In this document: piece by piece, positions 26,132-34,279 of the stretch | How positions within the stretch are numbered: the stretch's first letter is position 1 | Layout of the letters: the number at the start of each line of letters is the position of its first letter | Assembly: GCA_964437595.1 (NCBI GenBank) | Contig: CAYTHO010000005.1 | Location: 45,762 to 109,761, forward strand | Direction: 5' to 3' | Length of the DNA: 64,000 bases | Source of the DNA: DSYU01 sp964437595 | GTDB taxonomy: Bacteria > Chloroflexota > Anaerolineae > Anaerolineales > Anaerolineaceae | Notes under the pieces: generated by a model | What the model saw: the letters and a program-made list of their open reading frames with translations, nothing else | Told to the model about the DNA's origin: nothing | Databases searched by the model: none | Program-made: the position numbers and the translations under genes

Positions 26132-27136
26132 TCAGGTTTCTTCACAGCCGCACGAGCGGCGAATTACCAGCGTGGATGCAATGGGGATCACCTTAGGCGG
26201 CAGGTCCGGGTCGACGATGCGCTCTAAGAGCAGCTCCACGGCGCGGGCGCCCTGCTCGTAAATCGACAGGTTCACCGTGGTCAGGGATGGCTGCAGGTAG
26301 CGGGCGCTGGGGATATCGTCGAAGCCAGCCACCGCCAGGTCGTGGGGGATGCGCAGCCCGCGCTCGGCGGCGGCGGCCATCGCGCCAATGGCCATCTGGT
26401 CGTTGGCGGCGATCAAGGCATCTGGCAGAACAGGCAGGCTGAGAAGCTGCCGGGCGGCGGCATACCCGCTGGCTTCGTCGAAGTTGCCGGGGACCACCAG
26501 CTCTGGCAGCCAGGGGACGCCGTGCGCTTCCACCCCCAGGCGGCAGCCGCGCAGGCGCTCGCCGCTGTGCGACCGGTCGTCCGGGCCGGAAATAAAGGCG
26601 ATGCGCCGGCAGCGGTGTTTTTCGATGAGGTGATCGACCAGCTCGCGCGCGCCGCGCTCGTTCTCCGGATGCAGGCCGCTGATCGCCAGGCCGGGGATCG
26701 ATTCTCCGAGCAGCAGGAAGGGGAACCTGCGCCGGTGAAGCTGGTGGACAAAATCCGTACTGTGCAGGCGCGTGCCCAGGATCATGCCGTCCGTGCGGGT
26801 GGAAAGCAGGGGCAGCAGCGGGTCGTCCTCGCCGGCGACGGAACTGCTGTACACCAGCAGGTGATACTGGTGCTGGCGGGCCACATTCTCCGCGCCGCGG
26901 ATGAACTCTGAGAAATACGGCCCGGACACCTGCGGAAAGACCAGCGCCAGGGTCTGGGTGGCGTTCAGGGCCAGGCTGCGGGCTGAAGCGTTTGGCTGAA
27001 AGCCAACTTCCCTGGCGATGCGCAGGATGCGCTCGCGGGTGGCTTCATTGATGCGCGGGCTGTTGTTGAACGCCCGCGATACGGTGGCAATGGAAACGCC
27101 AGCAGCTTCTGCGACGGTGTAAATGGTTGGTTTCAT
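26132..27136 (-). CDS. LacI-family transcriptional regulator
   Basis: 334 residues. The N-terminal LacI helix-turn-helix (YTVAEAAGVSIATVSRAFNN, residues 5-24) with the hinge helix (PNASARSLA near 52-60) is followed by a periplasmic-binding-protein-like sensor domain (LALVFPQVSGPYFSEFIRGAE ... VAGFDDIPSARYLQPSLTTV). It should bind the palindrome just upstream of its own start and repress its own gene and the downstream glycosidase-like and epimerase-like genes until a sugar ligand binds. Confidence 0.95.
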   Translation of the reverse strand: MKPTIYTVAEAAGVSIATVSRAFNNSPRINEATRERILRIAREVGFQPNASARSLALNATQTLALVFPQVSGPYFSEFIRGAENVARQHQYHLLVYSSSVAGEDDPLLPLLSTRTDGMILGTRLHSTDFVHQLHRRRFPFLLLGESIPGLAISGLHPENERGARELVDHLIEKHRCRRIAFISGPDDRSHSGERLRGCRLGVEAHGVPWLPELVVPGNFDEASGYAAARQLLSLPVLPDALIAANDQMAIGAMAAAAERGLRIPHDLAVAGFDDIPSARYLQPSLTTVNLSIYEQGARAVELLLERIVDPDLPPKVIPIASTLVIRRSCGCEET

Positions 27137-27146
27137 AGTGAGCCTG

Positions 27147-27164
27147 TGCGTAAGCGCTTACGCA
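27147..27164. promoter_or_regulatory. LacI-type operator
   Basis: The perfect 18-bp palindrome TGCGTAAGCGCTTACGCA has the central CG typical of LacI-family operators (G-C centre, TAAGCGCTTA core). It lies directly downstream of the -10 box, so a bound repressor would block transcription start. Confidence 0.85.
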
Positions 27165-27170
27165 GTATTG

Positions 27171-27198
27171 ATTATAATGCTTTTTCACCAGTCATCAA
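27171..27198 (-). promoter_or_regulatory. Promoter of the LacI operon
   Basis: On the minus strand TTGATG (27193-27198), a 16-nt spacer and TATAAT (27171-27176). The start would fall next to the operator at 27147-27164. Confidence 0.65.
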
Positions 27199-27298
27199 GC
27201 CTGTTTCTCCCGCTTAGCACTTCTGAAAGGTGCACCCCCCGGCGCGGCGCGCTGCACGCTTGAGGGGTTGGCGAAGGGGAAACACATTCTTAAAAGCC

Positions 27299-27341
27299 GC
27301 GGCGCGCCTCCCCATCTCCGGGACCTTCACAGGCGCGCCGC
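27299..27341 (-). terminator. Stem-loop after the BNR-repeat gene
   Basis: Perfect 11-bp arms GCGGCGCGCCT and AGGCGCGCCGC with a 21-nt loop; on the minus strand TTTT follows shortly after. It lies 64 nt past the stop codon of the exported repeat protein. Confidence 0.6.
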
Positions 27342-27404
27342 ATCCAGCTTTTTATTTTTCACGTGCAGACTGGCACGCGCAGCGTTCGGCCCAAAGCTCC
27401 CCGG

Positions 27405-29396
27405 TTACTTTTGAAGCCGTGGAAGATAGACATGATGGATCACCGCCGCGGGCACCTGCATTTCATATACACCGCAGGTCCATGTGCCCGCGTACAGGTT
27501 AACGCTGCCCTGTGGGGTGATTGCCAGGGAATTGATATACATGCACCCGTAGTTGGAAGGTAGGCCGGAGTTGAACACAGCCCAACTGCCGCCGCCGTTG
27601 GCGCTCTTGTAGATGCCGGCGAAACCCGTTCCTACATAGATATTCTGGGGGCTGCGCGGGTCAATCACCAGGGCCTGTATGTTCTGGCTCTCATCGCTGT
27701 CCAGCCCGGTGCTGGCCGCTTTCCAAACCGCGCCGCCGTTGGTGCTCTTGAATACCCCGCCGCTCGTCCCGGCATAGAGCGTGGCGGGCGTTTGCGGATC
27801 AACGGCCAGGCTGGAGATGTACATGCTGTCCAGGTCGTGGCTGGCGAGGGTCCAGTTCCCCGCGCCGTTGGTCGACTTGAACAGTCCGCCGCCAAGGGTC
27901 CCCGCGTAGAGGGTGGCAGGCGCCTTGGGATCGATCGCCAGGGACAGGATAGAGGCGTTATTCAAGCCGGTAGTGGCCGGGGCCCAACTGCCGCCCCCGT
28001 TGGCGCTTTTGAAGACTCCGGAGAGGGTCGCCGCATAGAGGGTGGATGGCGTTTGCGGATCGATGACCAGGTCTTCAATGTTTGTATCCGTCAGCCCGGT
28101 GCTGGCGATTGCCCAACTGCCGCCGCCGTTGGTGCTCTTGTACACTCCATTATCACGGGTCCCCGCGTACAGGGTGGCGGGCGTTTTGGGGTCGATCACC
28201 AGCGCGCGCGCATTCAAATCCGCCAGGCCGTTGTTGACCAGCGCCCAGCTCGCGCCGCCGTTGGTACTCTTATACACCCCGTTTTGACGGGTCCCCGCAT
28301 ACAGAGTGGCGGGCGTTTTGGGGTCGACCGCCAGGGCGGTGACGAACGTGTTCGCCAGGCGGGTATTGGACGCGCTCCAACTGCCGCCGTTGTTGGTGCT
28401 CTTGAACACCCCGGCGCCGCCCGTCCCCGCGTAGAGGGTGGCAGGGGTGCCTGGATGGATGGCCAGGGCCTGGACCTGGGTGCTGCCCAGGCCAGTGCTG
28501 GCCGCCGTCCAGCCCGCGCCGCCGTTAGTACTCTTGAATACCCCGCCGTCCTCCGTCCCTATGTAAAGGTTGGCCGGGGCCTGCGGGTCGATAGCCACGC
28601 TGCGGACGTTGGTATTGGTCAGGCCGCTGCTGGCCGCGGCCCAGTTCCCGCCGCTGTTGGTGCTCTTGTACACCCCGCCGCCCGTCAGAGCGTACAGGGT
28701 GGTAGATGTTTTGGGGTCGACCGCCAGCGTGTACACGCGCTGACCTGGCAGGCCCACATCACTCGAAGACCAGTTTCCACCGCTGTTGGTGCTTTTGAAA
28801 ACCTCGCCGCTGTACGTGCCTACATAAAGCGTCGCGGGCGCCAGCGGATCGACCGCCAGCACGAACGAGGAGCCAGACAGGCCGGTGGTGATGAGGCTAA
28901 AGTGCGCGCCGCCGTCCGTGCTGCGCAGCACAGAAGAATAGGTTGCGATGTAAACATTCGCGGGCGTTACAGGATCGACGGTTATGGTGTACACATCGAC
29001 CAGGCCCGAGAGCTCCGCCCAATGCGCCCCGCCATCCGTGCTTTTATACACTCCGCCAGACATGGCCGAGTAACCCGTGGTAGCCACGTAGAGGGTAGCC
29101 GGCGTTTTGGGGTCGATGGCCATGGCCTCAACGGCGTACGTTTTCAGGCCTGTGTTCATCATATTCCAGGTCGCGCCACCATCCGTACTTTTGTGCACCC
29201 CGCCGGTGCTGCCCGCGTAGAGCGTGGTGGGCTTCTCCGGATCGATCACCAGGGCGCTGATGTCGCCGCCGTCCGGGCCCAGGCTGGTCCAGGTGTTAGC
29301 CGCGGCCTGAACCGCGCCGGGCTGGCTGGCGCCGAGCGCCGTTACCAGCATAACAATGAAAATGAACGTATAAAGCATCGTTTTACAGCGGATCAT
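27405..29396 (-). CDS. Exported BNR/Ycf48-like beta-propeller repeat protein
   Basis: 663 residues from the ATG at 29396 (GAGG upstream). A signal peptide (about 1-30) is followed by about 13 tandem repeats of roughly 42-45 residues with the consensus IDP-x-TPATLYAGT-x-GGVFKSTNGGGSW, the Asp-box-like motif of sialidase/Ycf48/VPS10 propellers, and a partial last copy. The repeats are alike at DNA level too. The extreme C-terminus is HHVYLPRLQK, a tail also seen on two other exported proteins here. Function unknown; a surface binding role is likely. Last gene of the cluster starting at 33107. Confidence 0.8.
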   Translation of the reverse strand: MIRCKTMLYTFIFIVMLVTALGASQPGAVQAAANTWTSLGPDGGDISALVIDPEKPTTLYAGSTGGVHKSTDGGATWNMMNTGLKTYAVEAMAIDPKTPATLYVATTGYSAMSGGVYKSTDGGAHWAELSGLVDVYTITVDPVTPANVYIATYSSVLRSTDGGAHFSLITTGLSGSSFVLAVDPLAPATLYVGTYSGEVFKSTNSGGNWSSSDVGLPGQRVYTLAVDPKTSTTLYALTGGGVYKSTNSGGNWAAASSGLTNTNVRSVAIDPQAPANLYIGTEDGGVFKSTNGGAGWTAASTGLGSTQVQALAIHPGTPATLYAGTGGAGVFKSTNNGGSWSASNTRLANTFVTALAVDPKTPATLYAGTRQNGVYKSTNGGASWALVNNGLADLNARALVIDPKTPATLYAGTRDNGVYKSTNGGGSWAIASTGLTDTNIEDLVIDPQTPSTLYAATLSGVFKSANGGGSWAPATTGLNNASILSLAIDPKAPATLYAGTLGGGLFKSTNGAGNWTLASHDLDSMYISSLAVDPQTPATLYAGTSGGVFKSTNGGAVWKAASTGLDSDESQNIQALVIDPRSPQNIYVGTGFAGIYKSANGGGSWAVFNSGLPSNYGCMYINSLAITPQGSVNLYAGTWTCGVYEMQVPAAVIHHVYLPRLQK

Positions 29397-29458
29397 GTTT
29401 TCCTCGATATCATCTTGAATCACTGCGCAGTTGAACATTACGTGGTTGGTCCAGAGGC

Positions 29459-30916
29459 TTACCTGCTCAATGCGGGCAGGTACACAGCCTGCATGCCCGG
29501 GACGAATTCGTACGCGCCGGCATCACAGACGGCATCTCCATCCTCATCGCCATCCACCGGCCTCACCCAGCCGCGCTGATCGGTTGCAAGGCAGGTGCTG
29601 TTATCTCCCGCGTCGATCGCCAGGCTGCCAGCGCCAATGGTCAAGCCGGATTTCTTCCAACCCAGTACCAGCGCCTCCGGGCTGACATCGGTGAAGCCAG
29701 CCGCGGCAGGGCCAAACAAATCTGTCACCAGGTTGTTGGTGGAGCCTGAGGGGAAGTCGGCATAGCGCATGTAATGCTCGCCGTTATCCAGGTAAGCCAG
29801 GATGTTATTCTCGTATTTCACATACGTCCCCCGCGAACCGTCCACGTTGGTAGGCGCGTTATCGACCAGGCTGCTGTTTTGAACGTTGACCGTGGTCCAA
29901 CTGCTATATTCTCCGCATAACCCGCCGCCGAAACGGGCAGTGTTTTTGTAAATGGACGTGTTCTGGATGGTTACGGTAGTGGCTTCGTATCCAACCGAAT
30001 GAATGCCGCCGCCGTAGCCATCGCCATCCAGCTCGGGATCAGCGGTGTTCTCATAAACGGAACTGCCGGTGATCAGCGCGTTGTATTCGTAATGGATCGC
30101 CCCGCCGTCGGCGGCGCGGTTGTGGTCAAACCGGCTGTTGTGGACGGTCAGGAGGGTTTCATTATCCACAAAGACGGCCCCGCCCTGTTCGTCGGCCTGG
30201 TTACCGGAGAAGCGGGAATTTTTCACGATCAGATGCGTGCCCTTTTCCAGCCTGCCCTGCGCGGCAACCGCGCCGCCGTCCATGCCGGAGGCCGTATTGC
30301 CGATAAAAGTGCTGTTTTCAATCTCCGGCGCTACCACGAAGGCATAAATGGCCCCACCATTGTATTTGGCCGAGTTATTAAGAAAGGTGGAATTTTTGAC
30401 GAGCAGGGTGGTGGTGCTGTAGATCGCGCCCCCATCCGTTGAGCTGATATTATTCTCAAAGCGGCAGTTATCTATTGTGAGTTTCTGCTTGCGCATGGTA
30501 TGGTTTCCAATGGCGGTATCGATGTTCGTAAAGGACAGGCCGGATATGAGAATATCCCCGCCATCCGCCTCGACATCCACGGAAAAGCCGCCCTTGCCCG
30601 CCGAACCGTTGAGGGTGAGGGCACCCGGCCCAGGGCCGATGATCGAAATGTACTGGTCAATCTCTATATAATCCAGGGTCTGAGTGATCGTACCGGTGAC
30701 GCTGAAGGTGATGGTATCACCCGAAGATGCAAGCGCCACCGCATCGCGCAGCGAACAGTCGCCGTCGGTGCAGCTCCCGTCCGTCTCATCCGCGAGGGTA
30801 TTGACCACCAGGGCGGCAGCCGCCGCGCGGCCTACCTGCCCTTGAAGCAGTGATACCATGACCAATGAAACGACCACCCAACCCATGAATAACCTTTTGA
30901 ACCTTGCGGATTTCAT
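29459..30916 (-). CDS. Exported parallel beta-helix protein with CSLREA and choice-of-anchor Q domains
   Basis: 485 residues. A signal peptide (about 1-33) precedes a CSLREA-type start (VVNTLADETDGSCTDGDCSLRDAV, residues 38-61), then a right-handed beta-helix (about 90-380) with repeated xNSxFxxNxAxxxGGAI rungs. The C-terminal region has the SLAIDAGDNSTC...DQRGWVRPVDG...CDAGAYEF pattern of choice-of-anchor Q proteins and ends in AVYLPALSR. It is probably a surface polysaccharide-binding or adhesion protein. Its ATG overlaps the stop of the upstream small gene (ATGA). Confidence 0.85.
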   Translation of the reverse strand: MKSARFKRLFMGWVVVSLVMVSLLQGQVGRAAAAALVVNTLADETDGSCTDGDCSLRDAVALASSGDTITFSVTGTITQTLDYIEIDQYISIIGPGPGALTLNGSAGKGGFSVDVEADGGDILISGLSFTNIDTAIGNHTMRKQKLTIDNCRFENNISSTDGGAIYSTTTLLVKNSTFLNNSAKYNGGAIYAFVVAPEIENSTFIGNTASGMDGGAVAAQGRLEKGTHLIVKNSRFSGNQADEQGGAVFVDNETLLTVHNSRFDHNRAADGGAIHYEYNALITGSSVYENTADPELDGDGYGGGIHSVGYEATTVTIQNTSIYKNTARFGGGLCGEYSSWTTVNVQNSSLVDNAPTNVDGSRGTYVKYENNILAYLDNGEHYMRYADFPSGSTNNLVTDLFGPAAAGFTDVSPEALVLGWKKSGLTIGAGSLAIDAGDNSTCLATDQRGWVRPVDGDEDGDAVCDAGAYEFVPGMQAVYLPALSR

Positions 30917-31128
30917 TCTTTCTCTCCCCCCTTATTGGATCTGTCTATAGACGAACGCGCGGCCTCCTGTTCTTCTGCCAGGCGTTTCAGCAGGGCCCAC
31001 AGTTCCGCTTCACTGCGAAAGGACTGCCGTTCCTGCCCCTGGCGGGCGGCTTGCAGCGTGCCGCGCACCGCTTCAGGGTGATCGGTGTCGAATAACAAAC
31101 GCAATATGTAAGTCCGGATGTTTCGCAT
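30913..31128 (-). CDS. Small hypothetical protein, coupled to the beta-helix gene
   Basis: 71 residues, charged and mainly helical: MRNIRTYILRLLFDTDHPEAVRGTLQ, then an E/A/R-rich helix. The ...RTYILRL...P..lrGtL....eg...sF.s..eLw.LL pattern resembles small proteins found beside BTAD-type regulators in Chloroflexi. The stop codon overlaps the ATG of the next gene by 4 nt, so the two are likely co-translated. A TATAAA lies 5 nt before its ATG (possible leaderless start). Confidence 0.65.
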   Translation of the reverse strand: MRNIRTYILRLLFDTDHPEAVRGTLQAARQGQERQSFRSEAELWALLKRLAEEQEAARSSIDRSNKGGEKE

Positions 31129-31181
31129 GGCCCTTTATAACCGGGCCAACTGCCGCAGGACTTACAAAAATGGGGGGTAAA

Positions 31182-33107
31182 TTAGCGTTTCAGCAGGGAA
31201 TGGTAGAGGTTTTGGAGCTCCGGCTGCGGCGCGATGTCCAGCTCGTCGCGCAGGCCTTTTTCCAGCTTCTTATACATGCGGATTGCCCCGGAACGATCGT
31301 TGAGGCCCAGGCAGGCCTGCATCCCCAGCAGCACCGCCGGTTCGTGCCAGGGTTCCGCCGCCAGGATGGCGCGGCTGGCGCCCAGCGCTTCGACCCAGCA
31401 GCCCTCCGCCAGCCACAGCCGGCCCCTTTCCAGCAGGGCGCGCTGGTAATCCTGGGCCAGCCACTGGCGGTGCGGCAGGGCCCAATCGGCATAGCGGTAG
31501 TACGGCAGGAACTCCCCGCCGTAGCAGGCCATTGCTTCGGCCCACTGCCCCCGGCGGTAATGGTCCGCAAAGACTTCATAATCCACCGTGGAAGCGGGCG
31601 GCAGGCGCAGGGTCACCTGTCCGTCGCGGACTTCCAGGTAGCGGGAGGGGAATTTTTCGGGCAGGTCGGGCTCCAGCGCGCGGCGCAGGGTGGAGGTGGC
31701 GTGGTGGAAAAGGGTCTGGGCTGTGTCGGGTTCTTTTTCGGCCCACAAAGCGTCGATAAGCTGTTCCACCGGCATCGAATGGGATGGGGAGATCAGCAGC
31801 AGCCCCAACAGCTCGCCGGCCTTACGCTGGCGCAGCGCCTGTGAATCGACCAGGCGACCGCCCACCCGCACCTGCAGGCTCCCCAGGGTGATGATCTTCA
31901 GCGGGGGCGGCGGGACGCGCTGCAGGTGCTCCAGCAGCGCCGCGCTGACCACGGCGGTGGCCGGGTCCGGGCTGGCGATGCCCGCCGCAATCAGTGGGAA
32001 CGAGAGCGCCCGCTCGTGTTCCACCAGGCTGGCGAAACCACCCTGCACCAGGCGTGCCGCGGCTTCCTGCCAGGCAGCGGGCGCGCCGGGGTGGTTGTGC
32101 TTGCGCAGCAGCGCCGCCAGCAGCAGCCAGGCGGCAGCCAAATCGAAGTCCAGCTTCTGCGGGGCCAGCAGGCCGACAGCGGCGCGCAGGTCGGCCTCGG
32201 CAGATGGCAGGTCGCCCAGGGCCCAGGCGGCGCGCCCGCGCTCGATGCGCGCCTGGCCTTGTAAATGCTGGTACCCGGCGCGCTCCGCGATGGCGAGGGC
32301 TTCGCTGGCCCAGGCCAGGGCGGCGGGGGCATCGCCCGCCGCGCGGCTCAGGCGGCTCAACCCCAGGCGGGCCAGGAATAAATTTTCGGCGATGCCGTTG
32401 GCCTCGGCGATGGACAGCGTGCTGGTGAACAGCTCTTTGGCGCGCGTCAGCTCGCCCGCTTCCAATGCCAGGCTGGCATGGATGAAATGCCAGTAACCGT
32501 CGCCCAACGAGCCGGGCGCCGCCAGCGGGTGCAGCTCGGCCAGGCGGGCTTCGGCCAGGCAGCGCTGGCCCATCAGCCAGTGCACCCAGCTCATGGTCAG
32601 CAGCGGCCCCCAGGCCATTTCCTGCAGCCCGCGGGCGCGGGCAATGTTCAGCGCTTCTTCATCGACTGCCAGCGAGAGCGAAAACTGGCCGCGCGGCATA
32701 TACACCATGCAGGAGAGGGTGTGCAGGCCGCGCACCAGGGCGCGGTCATAACCGATCTGGCGGCTCAAATCCACCGCCTGGCGGGCGCATTCCTCCAGCG
32801 TGTTCAGGTCATCCGTCTCCCCGGCGCAGATGCCGAGGTTGAGCAGGGCATCGGCCCGGGACGGCGCCTCCGAATCGACAAGCGCCAGGGCCTGCTGGCA
32901 AAATGCCCGCGCTTCGGCATAACTGCCCAGGCGGATGTAGGCATAGGACAGGGTAATGAGCGCGAACGCTTCGCCCTCCGCGTCGCCGCACTCCTGGGCC
33001 AATTTGCTCGCCCTGCGCGCCTGACGAATAGCGGCGGCAATATTCCCGCTGCGCTCAAACGCGCGGCTCTCCTCGATTAGCCTGCTGATCTCTGCGGGTG
33101 TGCTCAT
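31182..33107 (-). CDS. TPR/BTAD transcriptional regulator (SARP-like, reversed domain order)
   Basis: 641 residues from the ATG at 33107; a TTG 9 nt upstream is possible and neither has a good ribosome site. The first ~380 residues are TPR-type helical repeats (AEGEAFALITLSYAYIRLGSYAEARAFCQQAL). A winged-helix domain follows (about 395-490; KIITLGSLQVRVGG, RKAGELLGLLLISP, HHATSTLRRAL), then the BTAD helical domain to the end (EVFADHYRRGQWAEAMACYGGEFLP ... AIRMYKKLEKGLRDELDIAP). Normally the DNA-binding part comes first. It probably controls the exported-protein genes just downstream. Confidence 0.85.
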   Translation of the reverse strand: MSTPAEISRLIEESRAFERSGNIAAAIRQARRASKLAQECGDAEGEAFALITLSYAYIRLGSYAEARAFCQQALALVDSEAPSRADALLNLGICAGETDDLNTLEECARQAVDLSRQIGYDRALVRGLHTLSCMVYMPRGQFSLSLAVDEEALNIARARGLQEMAWGPLLTMSWVHWLMGQRCLAEARLAELHPLAAPGSLGDGYWHFIHASLALEAGELTRAKELFTSTLSIAEANGIAENLFLARLGLSRLSRAAGDAPAALAWASEALAIAERAGYQHLQGQARIERGRAAWALGDLPSAEADLRAAVGLLAPQKLDFDLAAAWLLLAALLRKHNHPGAPAAWQEAAARLVQGGFASLVEHERALSFPLIAAGIASPDPATAVVSAALLEHLQRVPPPPLKIITLGSLQVRVGGRLVDSQALRQRKAGELLGLLLISPSHSMPVEQLIDALWAEKEPDTAQTLFHHATSTLRRALEPDLPEKFPSRYLEVRDGQVTLRLPPASTVDYEVFADHYRRGQWAEAMACYGGEFLPYYRYADWALPHRQWLAQDYQRALLERGRLWLAEGCWVEALGASRAILAAEPWHEPAVLLGMQACLGLNDRSGAIRMYKKLEKGLRDELDIAPQPELQNLYHSLLKR

Positions 33108-33180
33108 GGCTGACAATTTATCTTACCGCAAAAATTCAGAACCGGTAACTGCAGGCGGCCTGTGATATTTGCTAACATAT

Positions 33181-33207
33181 AACAAAAAACCGCCTTTGCG
33201 GGCGGTT
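33181..33207 (-). terminator. Rho-independent terminator of tRNA-Glu
   Basis: On the minus strand AACCGCC-loop-GGCGGTT (7-bp arms, 6-nt loop) is followed by TTTTTTGTT, seven nt downstream of the tRNA 3' end. Confidence 0.85.
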
Positions 33208-33213
33208 CTCGTG

Positions 33214-33286
33214 TGCCTCCACAGAGATTCGAACTCTGGTTTTAGCCTTGAAAGGGCTGCGTCCTGGTCCCCTAGACGATGGAGGC
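33214..33286 (-). tRNA. tRNA-Glu (anticodon TTC)
   Basis: 73 nt on the minus strand. The acceptor stem is GCCTCCA pairing with TGGAGGC and discriminator A. The D arm contains TCTAGGGGACCAGGA, the anticodon stem-loop is AGCC-CTTTCAA-GGCT with TTC in the centre, and the T loop has GTTCGAATC. CCA is not encoded. A consensus promoter lies upstream and a terminator downstream, so it is a single-gene transcription unit. Confidence 0.95.
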
Positions 33287-33303
33287 TTGCTACAACGGGG
33301 CGA

Positions 33304-33332
33304 ATTTTACCAGAGCCCCCGCTGCTGGTCAA
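33304..33332 (-). promoter_or_regulatory. Promoter of tRNA-Glu
   Basis: On the minus strand TTGACC (33327-33332), a 17-nt spacer and TAAAAT (33304-33309), 17 nt before the tRNA 5' end. Confidence 0.8.
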
Positions 33333-33346
33333 GGGTTGGAGAAAAA

Positions 33347-33475
33347 AAGATTGGGGATTGGAGATTAGTCAATCCGTGAACAGTCAATCAGGAAGAAAAA
33401 GACGAGAGACAATTACAAAACCCGAAACCACCATTCCCTGATTGACTAATCACTATTCACTGATCACTGAACTTC
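33347..33475. repeat. GATTGGGG-type intergenic repeat in inverted pair
   Basis: Left copy (33347-33395) reads GATTGGGGATTGGAGATTAG then TCAATCCGTGAACAGTCAAT; right copy (33436-33470) carries the inverted words CCCTGATTGACTAATCACTA. Related words occur at 5197 and 38714. No gene is present here. Confidence 0.55.
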
Positions 33476-34138
33476 CACCCTGTGGACCAGCTCCGGCGAG
33501 TCGACTTCGGGACGGTTGACCAGCGGGGCGACCGGGTAGCTGTGCATTTTCTGCGGCGGATAGGGCTTCAGCATAGCCTGCAGGTCTGCGGCGGAAGTGC
33601 CCTCCATCCAGGCCCACAGCGCGTCGCCGGTGAGCATGACGGGCATGCGCTCGTGCACCGGGCGGACAATGTCATTCGCCGGGCAGGTGATGATGGTGCA
33701 GGAGCGGATGGCTTCGCCCTGGGGTGACTTCCAGAACTCCCACAGCCCGGCAAAGGCAAAGGGCTGACCATCTTCCAGCTTGAAATAATACGGCTGCGAG
33801 CGCCCCCGCGGCCCGCCGCCCTTCTGCCATTCATAGAACCCATCCGCCAGCACCAGGCAGCGGCGCTTCATAAACGCGTTGCGGAAGGATGGTTTCTCGG
33901 TAATCGTCTCCGAGCGGGCGTTAATCAGCTTGCTGCCGATCTCGATATCTTTCGCCCAGGAGGGGATCAACCCCCAGCGCATCATCTCGGCGCGCCGCCC
34001 TTCGGCGTCCGCCACCACCGCCACCGGCTGGGTGGGAGCCACATTATAGCGGGGCTGGAAGTCGGCTGGCATGGAGGCCAGGCCCAGCTCTTGCTGTACA
34101 GTCTCAGGATTCACGGTTATCGTGTAACGGCCACACAT
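33464..34138 (-). CDS. SRAP-domain protein (YedK/HMCES)
   Basis: 224 residues. SRAP proteins form covalent links with abasic sites in single-stranded DNA and protect them. The start is placed at 34138 so that Cys2 (MCGRY) becomes the N-terminal nucleophile after Met removal; a second ATG one codon upstream would spoil this. Other active-site motifs are present: NARSET, GFYEW (Glu) and VHERMPV (His). Full length. It has its own promoter and is divergent from ftcD. Confidence 0.95.
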   Translation of the reverse strand: MCGRYTITVNPETVQQELGLASMPADFQPRYNVAPTQPVAVVADAEGRRAEMMRWGLIPSWAKDIEIGSKLINARSETITEKPSFRNAFMKRRCLVLADGFYEWQKGGGPRGRSQPYYFKLEDGQPFAFAGLWEFWKSPQGEAIRSCTIITCPANDIVRPVHERMPVMLTGDALWAWMEGTSAADLQAMLKPYPPQKMHSYPVAPLVNRPEVDSPELVHRVEVQ

Positions 34139-34171
34139 CATACGATCCTTTCATTTTAGAACCTATGTACT

Positions 34172-34200
34172 ATTATGGTCGATTTTGGGGAAAAAGTCAA
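34172..34200 (-). promoter_or_regulatory. Promoter of the SRAP gene
   Basis: On the minus strand TTGACT (34195-34200), a 17-nt spacer and CATAAT (34172-34177), 34 nt before the start codon. Confidence 0.65.
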
Positions 34201-34245
34201 CTGGTCATAAGAACAATTACCCGCTTTCCCCTCCCCTTTCACTGA

Positions 34246-34251
34246 TATAAT
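34246..34251 (+). promoter_or_regulatory. -10 box (TATAAT) of ftcD
   Basis: TATAAT 28 nt before the ATG at 34280, followed by a TTGAGGCG ribosome site. The -35 is weak. Confidence 0.5.
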
Positions 34252-34279
34252 TCTGAAAACTTCATTTTGAGGCGTATAC

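Noticed and set aside
27792..29579. Plus-strand frame of 595 codons opposite the BNR-repeat gene
   Set aside because: Repeats mirror the real gene; no signal or family motif.
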